From contig NZ_CP031015.1 of the NCBI RefSeq assembly GCF_003850245.1, positions 2,046,001-2,110,000 of the forward strand: 64,000 bases of DNA. The letters are read 5' to 3'. Shown here piece after piece: positions 1-9,746 of this stretch. The notes under the pieces are model-generated. The model did no database searches, had not been told where the DNA came from, and saw only the letters and a list, made by a program, of their open reading frames with translations. The position numbers and the translations under genes were made by a program. Position 1 is the first letter of the stretch. Every line of letters starts with the position of its first letter. Origin of the DNA: Microbacterium sp. ABRD28 (GTDB lineage Bacteria; Actinomycetota; Actinomycetes; Actinomycetales; Microbacteriaceae).

Positions 1-2
1 TG

Positions 3-2385
3 AAGATCATGTCGAAGATGGGCATCTCCACCGTGTCGTCCTACGCCGGTGCCCAGGTCTTCGAGGCTGTCGGGCTGTCGCAGGAGCTCGTGGAGACCTA
101 CTTCACGGGAACCGAGACCAAGCTCGGGGGCGTCGGGCTCGACGTCATCGCCGCCGAGAACGCCGCACGCCACGCCTACGCGTATCCCGAAGACGCCGCG
201 GTGCGTGCGCACGAGCGGCTGTGGACCGGGGGCGAGTACCAGTGGCGCCGTGACGGATCGCCGCACCTCTTCAACCCCGACACCGTGTTCCGTCTGCAGC
301 ATGCGACGCGCACGCGGCGGTACGACATCTTCCGCGAATACACGAAGCTGGTCGACGATCAGGCGGCCGAGCTCAAGACCCTTCGTGGGCTGTTCCAGCT
401 GCGGTCGGGGGTGCGCCCCCCGGTGCCCATCGACGAGGTCGAGCCCGTATCGGCGATCGTGAAGCGTTTCCAGACCGGAGCGATGAGCTACGGCTCGATC
501 TCCCAGGAGGCGCACGAGACCCTCGCGATCGCGATGAACCGCATCGGCGGTCGATCGAACACCGGTGAGGGCGGCGAAGACGTCGAGCGCCTGCTCGACC
601 CGGTGCGGCGCAGCTCGATCAAGCAGGTCGCATCGGGACGGTTCGGGGTCACGAGTCTCTACCTGACCGAGGCCGACGACATCCAGATCAAGCTGGCCCA
701 GGGCGCCAAGCCCGGCGAGGGCGGACAGCTCCCTCCGGCGAAGGTGTACCCGTGGGTCGCGCGCACGCGCCACGCCACCGCAGGCGTCGGGCTCATCTCG
801 CCACCGCCCCACCACGACATCTACTCGATCGAAGACCTCAAGCAGCTCATCTTCGACCTGAAGCGCTCCAACCCCGGCGCCCGGATCCACGTCAAGCTGG
901 TGAGCCAGTCGGGGATCGGCGCGGTCGCGGCGGGCACGGCCAAGGCGCTGGCCGACGTCATCCTCGTCTCGGGGCACGATGGAGGTACGGGCGCGAGCCC
1001 GCTCAACTCGCTCAAGCACGCGGGCACCCCGTGGGAGCTGGGGCTGGCCGAGACGCAGCAGACGCTCATGCTCAACGGGATGCGCGATCGCGTGGTCGTG
1101 CAGGTCGACGGTCAGCTCAAGACCGGGCGCGATGTCATCATCGGCGCCCTCCTGGGCGCGGAGGAGTTCGGCTTCGCCACCGCACCGCTCGTGGTCTCGG
1201 GCTGCATCATGATGCGCGTGTGCCACCTCGACACCTGTCCGGTCGGCGTCGCGACGCAGAACCCGACGCTGCGGGCACGCTTCAACGGCAAGCCGGAGTT
1301 CGTGGTGAACTTCATGGAGTTCGTCGCCCAGGAGGTGCGCGAGTACCTCGCGGAGCTGGGGTTCCGCTCTCTCGACGAGGCCATCGGCCGCACCGAGATG
1401 CTCGACCTGAACGGCGCGATCGAGCACTGGAAGGCCAGTGGCCTCGACCTCACGCCCGTCCTCCACGGACCGAACTTCGCCGAAGACGAGCCGCGGCGCC
1501 ACGGTCGCGCCCAGCTGCACGAGCTCGAGGAGCACTTCGACACGGTGCTCATCGAGCGAGCCCGCGACGTGATCGAGCGCGGCGGGTCTGTGACGATCGA
1601 TCTGCCCATCCGCAACACCGAGCGCGCCGTCGGCACGCTCCTCGGGCATCACGTCACCCGTGCACGAGGGGAGAACGGTCTGCCCTCGGGATCGATCACC
1701 GTCAACCTCACCGGCTCGGCCGGTCAATCTCTCGGTGCATTCATGCCGGCGGGGATCACGCTGCGTCTCGAGGGCGACTCCAACGACTACGTCGGCAAGG
1801 GCCTGTCCGGGGGCCAGATCGTGATCCGCCCGCCGCGCGGAGCGTCGTTCGACGCGTCGAAGAACGTCATCGCCGGCAACGTCATCGGCTACGGGGCCAC
1901 CCAGGGCACGATGTTCCTCCGGGGCGTCGTGGGGGAGCGGTTCCTCGTCCGCAACTCCGGCGCGACCGCGGTCGTCGAGGGCGTGGGCGATCATGCCCTC
2001 GAGTACATGACCGGAGGCCTCGCCGTCATCCTGGGCGAGACCGGACGCAACCTCGGTGCCGGGATGTCGGGGGGAACCGCGTACATCTACCGGCTCGACC
2101 GGAAGCTCGTCAACCGGGAGGCGATCGCGTCGGGCGAGCTCGTTCTCGGCGAGCTCGGCGCCGGTGACGTCGAGATGCTCCGCGACCTGCTCGAACAGCA
2201 TGTCAAGGAGACCGGATCCGAACTGGCGCAGCGCCTGCTCGACGACTTCGAGCGCGAGGCGCAGAACTTCGTCCGTGTCGTCCCGCGCGATTACGCCGCT
2301 GTCCTGCAGACCCGGCAGGAGGCGCTCGACGAAGGACTCGATCCCGACGGCGACGTCGTATGGAGCCGCATCCTGGAGGTGACGG

Positions 2386-2393
<8 letters not shown>
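3..2393 (+). CDS. gltB: Glutamate synthase large subunit, C-terminal part (5' end outside window)
   Basis: This is the last 796 residues of the NADPH-GOGAT alpha chain (about 1500 residues in full); the frame is open from base 3, so the glutaminase domain lies upstream of the window. It transfers the amide of glutamine to 2-oxoglutarate together with GltD. The FMN-barrel (synthase) domain runs to about residue 480, with the motif [14 protein letters not shown]. The 3Fe-4S cysteines appear as [15 protein letters not shown] near residue 400. The glycine-rich GXGXG beta-helix domain follows (about 540-770). The stop overlaps the gltD start by 8 bases, indicating translational coupling. Confidence 0.97.
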
Positions 2394-3852
<1,459 letters not shown>

Positions 3853-3903
3853 GCTTGCCCCGGCCCTTCGCCATTTCCCCCATCACTCGGAGTTCATACA
3901 CGG

Positions 3904-5352
3904 ATGAGACGCGCCAAGATCGTCGCCACTTTGGGTCCTGCCACTTCCTCTTATGACATGGTCCGCGCGATCATCGATGCCGGAGTGGACATCGCCCGGC
4001 TGAACCTCAGCCACGGCGACTACTCCGTACACGAGGCCAACTTCGCCAATGTCCGCAAGGCCGCTGACGACGCGGGTCGCCCGGTGGCGGTGCTGGTCGA
4101 CCTGCAGGGGCCGAAGATCCGTCTCGGCCGCTTCGCGGACGGCCCGCACGAGCTCGCCGAGGGCGACATCTTCAAGATCACCACGGAGGATGTCCCGGGA
4201 ACGAAGGAGCTCGTCTCGACGACCTTCAAGGGGCTTCCCGGTGACGTCAAGCCCGGCGACTTCCTCCTGATCGACGACGGCAAGGTGCGCGTCGAGGTCG
4301 TCGAGGTCGAGGGCTCGGTCGTGACGACGCGTGTCATCGTCGCCGGCACGGTGTCGAACAACAAGGGGATCAACCTGCCGGGTGTGGCGGTGAACGTCCC
4401 CGCGCTGTCGGAGAAGGACGAGGCCGACCTCCGCTGGGGTCTGCGGATCGGCGCGGACTTCATCGCCCTTTCGTTCGTGCGAAACGCCAAGGACATCCAG
4501 CGCGTGCACGTGATCATGGCCGAGGAGGGACGCCGCGTTCCCGTGATCGCCAAGATCGAGAAGCCGCAGGCGGTGGACAATCTCGAGGAGATCATCGACG
4601 CCTTCGACGGCATCATGGTCGCCCGTGGCGACCTCGGCGTGGAGCTGCCGCTGGAGGCGGTGCCGATCGTCCAGAAGCGGGCCGTCGAGCTGTGCCGTCG
4701 GATGGCCAAGCCCGTCATCGTCGCCACCCAGATGCTGGAATCGATGATCAACAACCCGGTGCCCACACGCGCCGAGACCAGCGACGTCGCCAACGCCGTT
4801 CTCGACGGTGCCGACGCCGTCATGCTCTCGGGCGAGACCAGTGTGGGGGACTACCCCGTGAAGGTCGTCGAGACCATGGCGCGCATCGTCGAGTCGACCG
4901 AGGATCACGGACTCGAGCGCATCGCGCCGCTGACCACGAAGCCGCGGACCCAGGGGGGTGCCATCACCCTCGCCGCGATGGAGGTGGCCGACTTCGTCGA
5001 GGCGAAGTTCCTCTGCATCTTCACCGAGTCCGGGGATACCGCGCGCCGCATGTCGCGTCTGCGTCCGAAGATCCCCATGATCGGATTCACGCCCGAGCCG
5101 GCGATCCGTCGTCGCATGGCGATCACGTGGGGGATCCGCTCGACGCTCGTCGAGCATGTCCCGCACACCGACCGCATGTTCATCCAGGTCGACGACTACC
5201 TCCTCGCGAACGACCTGGCCAAGGTCGGCGACAAGGTCGTCGTGATCTCCGGGTCGCCTCCCGGGATCGTGGGTTCGACCAACGACATCCGCATCCACAA
5301 GGTCGGCGATGCCGTGCACGGTGCGGCCCCGATCTATCAGACGCGGGACTGA
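3904..5352 (+). CDS. pyk: Pyruvate kinase
   Basis: This 482-residue glycolytic enzyme converts phosphoenolpyruvate and ADP to pyruvate and ATP. It starts MRRAKIVATLGPAT, has the active-site signature VIAKIEKPQAVDNLEE (near 218), the metal/substrate loop VARGDLGVE (near 239) and ATQMLESM (near 277), and a complete C-terminal allosteric-type domain. It lies 51 bases after gltD, a spacing that permits co-transcription. A GGAG lies 13 bases before the ATG, rather distant. It is followed by a strong hairpin shared with recQ, which converges on it. pyk near polA and a pdtaR-like gene is familiar actinobacterial synteny. Confidence 0.97.
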   Translation: MRRAKIVATLGPATSSYDMVRAIIDAGVDIARLNLSHGDYSVHEANFANVRKAADDAGRPVAVLVDLQGPKIRLGRFADGPHELAEGDIFKITTEDVPGTKELVSTTFKGLPGDVKPGDFLLIDDGKVRVEVVEVEGSVVTTRVIVAGTVSNNKGINLPGVAVNVPALSEKDEADLRWGLRIGADFIALSFVRNAKDIQRVHVIMAEEGRRVPVIAKIEKPQAVDNLEEIIDAFDGIMVARGDLGVELPLEAVPIVQKRAVELCRRMAKPVIVATQMLESMINNPVPTRAETSDVANAVLDGADAVMLSGETSVGDYPVKVVETMARIVESTEDHGLERIAPLTTKPRTQGGAITLAAMEVADFVEAKFLCIFTESGDTARRMSRLRPKIPMIGFTPEPAIRRRMAITWGIRSTLVEHVPHTDRMFIQVDDYLLANDLAKVGDKVVVISGSPPGIVGSTNDIRIHKVGDAVHGAAPIYQTRD

Positions 5353-5371
5353 CGCACCACGTGACGAAGAG

Positions 5372-5400
5372 ACCTCCTCACGCGACGCGCGTGAGGAGGT
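5372..5400. terminator. Bidirectional hairpin terminator between pyk and recQ
   Basis: A perfect 13-bp stem (5372-5384 with 5388-5400) closes a 3-base loop, ACG. On the plus strand it is followed by TTCTCTCTTC. The stem contains the final codons and the stop of the minus-strand recQ gene (5378-5380), so recQ's coding end doubles as pyk's terminator. Confidence 0.8.
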
Positions 5401-7003
5401 TTCTCTCTTCGACGGCGGCCGACTGAAGGACCTTGTAGCCCTGCTCCCCGAAGAAGACAGTGAGCCGGTCGTCCTCGACGTCCACGACGCTCCCGCGTCC
5501 CCATTCGGCGTGTTCGACCTCGCACCCGGTGGGGAAGGGCGCGTCTGCGATGACGAACACCTCCTCATCGGCCGTGCCGCTTCGACAGGTGTCGCAGCTG
5601 CGACAGGACTCCGAGCCGTCGTCCCCGAAGTAGCTCAAGAGCACCCGCCGGCGGCACCCCCTGGTCTCGGCATACCGGCGCATGACGTCCAGGCGTGACT
5701 GCTCGATCCGCTGCCGACGGTCGGCGGCCTCCCGCGCCAGTGCTGCTGCCTCCTTCGGTCGTCGCACGGCGATGACCGTCGCGCCGTTGCGGTCGACACC
5801 GACCACTCCCGCTTCCACGAGGAGGTTCACGAGCCCGGTGACGCGCCGCGTCGAGAGAGTCAGGGTCTCGGCGAGCGCCCGGATCCCGACCGGCGCATCC
5901 GCCTTCACGAGGGTCCGGTAGACCCGGCTGACGGCCCCGGTATCGACGGATCGCGCGGCGAAGTACTTGCGGATTCCCAGGTCCTCGGATCGGTAGAACA
6001 GCACCGCCTGCGCGGGTTCCCCGTCTCTTCCCGCGCGTCCGGTCTCCTGCGTGTAAGCATCCAGCGACTCGGGAACGGCGGCATGCGCGACGAAGCGCAC
6101 GTCGGGTTTGTCGATGCCCATTCCGAACGCGTTGGTCGCGACGACGACGTCGATCTCCCCGTGCAGGAACTGCTCGTGCGTTCGTCGGCGCTCGCGCGAG
6201 GGGAGCCCGGCGTGATAGGTCTCTGCGCGAACACCCTGTTCGCGCAGACGGGACGTCAGCTCCTCCGCAGCGCGTCGGGTCGAGGTGTAGACCAGCCCCG
6301 GCGGAGGAAGCGTCGGGATCACCTCGATGATCTCCCGGTCCTTCTCGGCCTCCAGCGCGAACCTCCGGACATCCAGATCGATGTTCGGTCGATCGACACC
6401 TCGAACCACGAGAAGCGGATCTGTCAGCCGGAGGCGCTCGACGATCTCCTCGCGAACGGGTGCCGCAGCCGTCGCGGTCAGCGCGACGGTGGGAGGGTGC
6501 CCCAGTCGCTCGCGCACCCCGCCGAGACCGAGATAATCGGGACGGAAGTCGTGCCCCCAGCTCGCGACGCAGTGAGCTTCGTCCACGACGAACAGGCCGA
6601 TCGTCAGGTTCGACAGCCGGTCGAGGACATCGTCCTTGGCGAGTTGTTCCGGGGCCAGGAAGAGGAATTCCACCTTCTCGGCCCGGACGGACTGCCAGAG
6701 TTCCTCGGTGGCGCGCTCTCCAATCGACGAATTCAGCATGGCGCCGCGGGGCGCGCGCGGAGTCTCGGAGAGACCGGCGAGCTGATCGGCCTGGAGGGCG
6801 ATGAGAGGGGAGACGACGATCGTCATGCCGTCCCGCAAGGCTCCCGCGAGCTGGTAGACCGCGGACTTTCCTGCACCCGTGGGAAGGACGGTGACGACGT
6901 CCCGGCCCGCCAGCAGTGCGCTGACGGCTTCCTCCTGCCCTTCCCGAAGGTCTTCCCACCCATAGAGCTCGCGCGCGGCGCGAGCGATCGACATTCTCTG
7001 CAT
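5378..7003 (-). CDS. recQ: RecQ-family ATP-dependent DNA helicase
   Basis: A 541-residue superfamily-2 helicase that unwinds DNA 3' to 5'. Walker A is PTGAGKSA (41-48), the DEAH box is VVDEAHCVASWGHDFRPDY, motif V/VI is TNAFGMGIDKPDVR and QETGRAGRDG. The RecQ zinc-binding domain shows CRRRVLLSYFG followed by CRSCDTC. There is no HRDC domain, so it is the short actinobacterial type; the C-terminus is a small beta-rich tail (GCEVEHAEWGRGSVVDVE). The frame is open 30 codons further upstream, but the ATG at 7003 has GGAAGG five bases before it and begins where helicase homology starts. It converges with pyk. Confidence 0.93.
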   Translation of the reverse strand: MQRMSIARAARELYGWEDLREGQEEAVSALLAGRDVVTVLPTGAGKSAVYQLAGALRDGMTIVVSPLIALQADQLAGLSETPRAPRGAMLNSSIGERATEELWQSVRAEKVEFLFLAPEQLAKDDVLDRLSNLTIGLFVVDEAHCVASWGHDFRPDYLGLGGVRERLGHPPTVALTATAAAPVREEIVERLRLTDPLLVVRGVDRPNIDLDVRRFALEAEKDREIIEVIPTLPPPGLVYTSTRRAAEELTSRLREQGVRAETYHAGLPSRERRRTHEQFLHGEIDVVVATNAFGMGIDKPDVRFVAHAAVPESLDAYTQETGRAGRDGEPAQAVLFYRSEDLGIRKYFAARSVDTGAVSRVYRTLVKADAPVGIRALAETLTLSTRRVTGLVNLLVEAGVVGVDRNGATVIAVRRPKEAAALAREAADRRQRIEQSRLDVMRRYAETRGCRRRVLLSYFGDDGSESCRSCDTCRSGTADEEVFVIADAPFPTGCEVEHAEWGRGSVVDVEDDRLTVFFGEQGYKVLQSAAVEERNLLTRVA

Positions 7004-7121
7004 CGTGTCCTTCCCGGGGGCCGGATCATCCTGCCACTCGCCGTCCGCCACCCCTCGGGGGATTGACAACCGGTGATCGAGCACTCCGCCCACGCCTCTC
7101 CCGCTCGGACCACGTGGTCGC

Positions 7122-7127
7122 TACGCT
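7122..7127 (+). promoter_or_regulatory. -10 element for the SHOCT protein gene
   Basis: TACGCT lies 28 bases before the ATG at 7156; transcription would start near 7134, giving a short leader that carries the AGGAG ribosome site. Confidence 0.4.
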
Positions 7128-7155
7128 GAGGCCATCCCTCGAGGCGAGGAGCGAC

Positions 7156-7548
7156 ATGCCCTACATCACCGATCTGATCTGGCTCATGCTGTGGGCGTTC
7201 TATCTCGTCGCCTACCTCTACGTCGTGATCGTCATCATCACCGACCTGTTCCGCGACCATCAGCTCAACGGCTGGTTCAAGGCACTGTGGATCATCGCTC
7301 TGGTCTTCGTGCCGCTTCTGACCGCGTTGGTCTACATCATCGCCCGGGGTCGGGGAATGGCGGAGCGCGCTCAGGCGGCGTCACCTCGAGCAGTGGCCGA
7401 GAACGACGACTACCGGCCCGCGCCGTCAGCCAGCCCTGCGGACGACATCGCCAAGGCCAAGCAGCTGCTCGATTCGGGGGTCATCACCGCGGGCGAGTTC
7501 GAGGCGTTGAAGAGCAAGGCCCTCGGCCACCAGTTCTACGGCGCGTGA
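7156..7548 (+). CDS. PLD nuclease N-terminal-like / SHOCT-domain membrane protein
   Basis: A 130-residue protein of unknown function. Two membrane segments lie at about 4-25 (LIWLMLWAFYLVAYLYVVIV) and 40-60 (ALWIIALVFVPLLTALVYII), a layout like the PLDc_N membrane domain. A short polar linker leads to a C-terminal SHOCT motif, DDIAKAKQLLDSGVITAGEF, a small oligomerisation or targeting domain. The ATG at 7156 is chosen over an upstream in-frame start because AGGAG precedes it at five bases. It is divergent from recQ, and its 3' end faces tRNA-Leu. Confidence 0.75.
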   Translation: MPYITDLIWLMLWAFYLVAYLYVVIVIITDLFRDHQLNGWFKALWIIALVFVPLLTALVYIIARGRGMAERAQAASPRAVAENDDYRPAPSASPADDIAKAKQLLDSGVITAGEFEALKSKALGHQFYGA

Positions 7549-7567
7549 GCCGGCGTCGCGCCGGGCA

Positions 7568-7653
7568 TGGTGCCGGTGGTGGGAGTCGAACCCACACGCC
7601 CTTTCGGGCAACCGAGTTTGAGTCGGTCGCGTCTGCCATTCCGCCACACCGGC
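7568..7653 (-). tRNA. tRNA-Leu (anticodon CAA)
   Basis: A complete class II tRNA on the minus strand. The acceptor stem pairs 7647-7653 with 7572-7578, the discriminator is A and CCA is encoded (7568-7570). The anticodon stem ACCGA/TCGGT encloses loop CTCAAAC, with anticodon CAA at 7618-7620. A long variable arm (TGCCCGAAAGGGCGT) is typical of leucine tRNAs, and the T-loop reads TTCGACT. It reads TTG codons, which are rare in this high-GC genome. Confidence 0.96.
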
Positions 7654-7681
7654 TCGCGGCCAGCGGCCGCGTCCGCCCTCG

Positions 7682-7687
7682 ACCCTA
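7682..7687 (-). promoter_or_regulatory. -10 element for tRNA-Leu
   Basis: TAGGGT on the minus strand, 28 bases before the mature 5' end; this predicts a 5' leader of about 20 bases to be removed by RNase P. Confidence 0.4.
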
Positions 7688-7731
7688 TCGCAGCGAGCGG
7701 ACCCGATTGCGGGCCCGCATGCGGGAAGCCG

Positions 7732-7737
7732 TAGGAT
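7732..7737 (+). promoter_or_regulatory. Leaderless -10 (TAGGAT) of the ANTAR regulator gene
   Basis: TAGGAT, six bases, then the GTG start at 7744, so transcription should begin at or next to the start codon. Confidence 0.65.
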
Positions 7738-7743
7738 TGCGGG

Positions 7744-8382
7744 GTGACTGAGTCAGAGCGCGCCGGGCAAGAGCAGTCCGGGCAAGAGCAGGCCGCCGCA
7801 TCCGCCCCTCGCCGGGTCGTCGTCGCCGAGGATGAGTCGCTCATCCGCCTCGACATCGTCGAGATCCTTCGCGACAACGGCTTCGATGTCGTCGGAGAGG
7901 CCGGCGACGGCGAGACCGCCGTGCAACTGGCCACCGAGCTGCGCCCCGACCTCGTGATCATGGATGTCAAGATGCCGCAGCTCGACGGCATCAGCGCCGC
8001 CGAGAAGCTCAGCAAGAACCACATCGCCCCCGTGGTGCTGCTCACCGCCTTCAGCCAGAAGGAGCTCGTCGAGCGCGCGAGCGAGGCCGGCGCGCTGGCC
8101 TATGTCGTCAAGCCCTTCACCCCGAACGATCTGCTTCCTGCCATCGAGATCGCTCTGGCCCGTCACGAGCAGATCATCACGCTCGAGGCCGAGGTCGCCG
8201 ACATGGTCGAGCGCTTCGAGACCCGCAAGCTCGTCGACCGGGCGAAGGGTCTCCTGAACGAGAAGATGGGCCTCACCGAGCCCGAGGCGTTCCGCTGGAT
8301 CCAGAAGGCGTCGATGGACCGTCGCCTGACGATGCAGGATGTCGCCAAGGCGATCATCGAGCAGCTCGCGCCCAAGAAGTGA
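7744..8382 (+). CDS. pdtaR: Response regulator with ANTAR RNA-binding domain (PdtaR-like)
   Basis: A 212-residue cytoplasmic two-component regulator that acts by binding RNA antiterminator hairpins. The receiver domain (about 24-140) has the acidic pair E29-D30, phosphoacceptor D74 in VIMDVKMP, T101 and K123 in YVVKPF. The ANTAR domain covers about 145-208 (RKLVDRAKGLLNEKMGLTEPEAF). Residues 1-22 are a low-complexity tail containing the repeat GQEQSGQEQ. No histidine kinase is adjacent; in mycobacteria the partner PdtaS is also unlinked. The stop overlaps the next gene's GTG. Confidence 0.9.
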   Translation: MTESERAGQEQSGQEQAAASAPRRVVVAEDESLIRLDIVEILRDNGFDVVGEAGDGETAVQLATELRPDLVIMDVKMPQLDGISAAEKLSKNHIAPVVLLTAFSQKELVERASEAGALAYVVKPFTPNDLLPAIEIALARHEQIITLEAEVADMVERFETRKLVDRAKGLLNEKMGLTEPEAFRWIQKASMDRRLTMQDVAKAIIEQLAPKK

Positions 8383-9254
8383 CCACCGAGCCTCCCACGG
8401 ACGCTGCCGTCGCACACGCGGACGGAGTCGAGATCGCCTGGGAGGACGCGCGCGCGTTCAATCTCGCCAATTGGCAGGACCGGGCCGCGCTCCACGAGGA
8501 GGCCTACGGACTGGAGGCCTTCGACGACCCGGAGCATCTATCAGAGGTCGCCAGCGACGATCTGGCGGCGCTCCTGCCGTTCGTCGGCACGCTGCGCGGC
8601 AAGGATCTCTGTCACCTCCAGTGCCACATCGGTACGGACACCGTGTCACTCGCCCGAGCCGGTGCGCGGGTGACGGCGCTGGACTTCAGCGACCGTGCCC
8701 TCGAGGTCGCGGCGCGTCTGGCGGAACGCGCGGGTGTCGATGTGACCTGGGTCCTCGGCGACGTGCTCGAAGCCCGAACGCACGTGAGCGGCGATTTCGA
8801 CATCGTCTACACCAGCGTGGGAACGATCGGCTGGCTCCGCGACCTCGATCGCTGGGCGATGCAGATCGCGGCCCTGCTGCGTCCGGGCGGGCTGTTCTAC
8901 ATCCGCGACGGGCATCCGATGCTCTACACGATCGACGAGGATGCCGACGACGATCTGGTGCGGCACCGCTACTTCGCAGACGGCACGGCGCAGATGTGGG
9001 ATGACGACTCCACCTACGCCGGTGACGGCAAGGTCGCCCATTCGCGAACCTACGAGTGGCCTCATCCCCTCTCCGAGACGATCAACTCCCTCATCTCCGC
9101 CGGGTTGCAGATCGAGAAGCTCGACGAGGGGCGAGTGCTCCCCTGGCGGTTCAGCGGGCGAATGGTGCCCGTGGACCACGGATGGATGTGGCCCGAGGGC
9201 GTCCGCGATCGCATTCCGGCGACCTTCACGATCATCGCGCGCAAACCCGCCTGA
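8379..9254 (+). CDS. Class I SAM-dependent methyltransferase
   Basis: A 291-residue cytoplasmic methyltransferase of unknown substrate. The nucleotide-binding motif I region is LCHLQCHIGTDTVSLARAGA near 77-96, followed by the motif II acidic residue in VTALDFSD and motif III/IV regions VTWVLGDVLEA and FDIVYTSVGTIGWL. In motif I the usual GxGxG is replaced by QCHIGTD, a variant known from a subgroup of uncharacterised bacterial methyltransferases. The GTG start is fused to the stop of the upstream regulator (GTGA), implying translational coupling. It converges on the thioesterase gene with a 7-base gap. Confidence 0.8.
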   Translation: MTTEPPTDAAVAHADGVEIAWEDARAFNLANWQDRAALHEEAYGLEAFDDPEHLSEVASDDLAALLPFVGTLRGKDLCHLQCHIGTDTVSLARAGARVTALDFSDRALEVAARLAERAGVDVTWVLGDVLEARTHVSGDFDIVYTSVGTIGWLRDLDRWAMQIAALLRPGGLFYIRDGHPMLYTIDEDADDDLVRHRYFADGTAQMWDDDSTYAGDGKVAHSRTYEWPHPLSETINSLISAGLQIEKLDEGRVLPWRFSGRMVPVDHGWMWPEGVRDRIPATFTIIARKPA

Positions 9255-9261
9255 GAGGGTG

Positions 9262-9696
9262 TCAGCTGCGGGCGGCCACGTCCTTGATGTGATTGGTGAT
9301 CCGCACCGTCGAGCAGCGGCGTCCCTCATCGTCGGTCACGACGATCTCGTGCACGGTGACGCTCCGACCGAGGTGCAGGGGCGTGCAGACTCCGGTCACG
9401 AAACCGGAGGTCGCGGATCGGGTGTGCGTCGCGTTGATGTCCACGCCGACCGCGAGGCGCCCGGGCCCGGCGTGGAAGTTGGCGTGCATCGAGCCGAGCG
9501 ACTCGCCGAGCACCACGTACGCGCCGCCGTGGAAGAGTCCCACCGGCTGGGTGTTGCCCGCCACCGGCATCCGTGCCGCGCACCGCGCAGCGGTGAACTC
9601 CAGCCACTCGAAGCCCATCTTCTCGGCGAGCGCCCCGATGCCCCGGGCCTCGGCCCAGGAGAGCTCATCGGCATCGGTGTCGACGGTGTCGGTCAT
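9262..9696 (-). CDS. Hotdog-fold acyl-CoA thioesterase (PaaI family)
   Basis: A 144-residue single-domain hotdog protein predicted to hydrolyse acyl- or aryl-CoA esters. The family motif is FHGGAYVVLGESLGS (near 54-68), where the HGG turn and the following glutamate form the active site. The preceding N-terminal helix starts near GIGALAEKMGF. The ATG at 9696 has AGGAA seven bases upstream; an in-frame GTG ten codons earlier lacks one. Thioesterases beside pdtaR and polA are common in actinobacteria, but the physiological substrate cannot be read here. Confidence 0.85.
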   Translation of the reverse strand: MTDTVDTDADELSWAEARGIGALAEKMGFEWLEFTAARCAARMPVAGNTQPVGLFHGGAYVVLGESLGSMHANFHAGPGRLAVGVDINATHTRSATSGFVTGVCTPLHLGRSVTVHEIVVTDDEGRRCSTVRITNHIKDVAARS

Positions 9697-9734
9697 CGGG
9701 GGTTCCTGGCTCGGGGGGTGTCTCACCCCGCGTC

Positions 9735-9740
9735 TAGGCT
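9735..9740 (+). promoter_or_regulatory. Leaderless -10 (TAGGCT) of polA
   Basis: TAGGCT, six bases, then the GTG start of polA at 9747. Confidence 0.65.
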
Positions 9741-9746
9741 GTCAGG

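Noticed and set aside
3883..5568. 561-codon antisense frame over pyk
   Set aside because: Shadow of pyk, low-complexity Asp/His/Arg translation without motifs.
7004..7093. N-terminal 30-codon extension of recQ
   Set aside because: No ribosome site, not helicase-like; the ATG at 7003 has a strong site.
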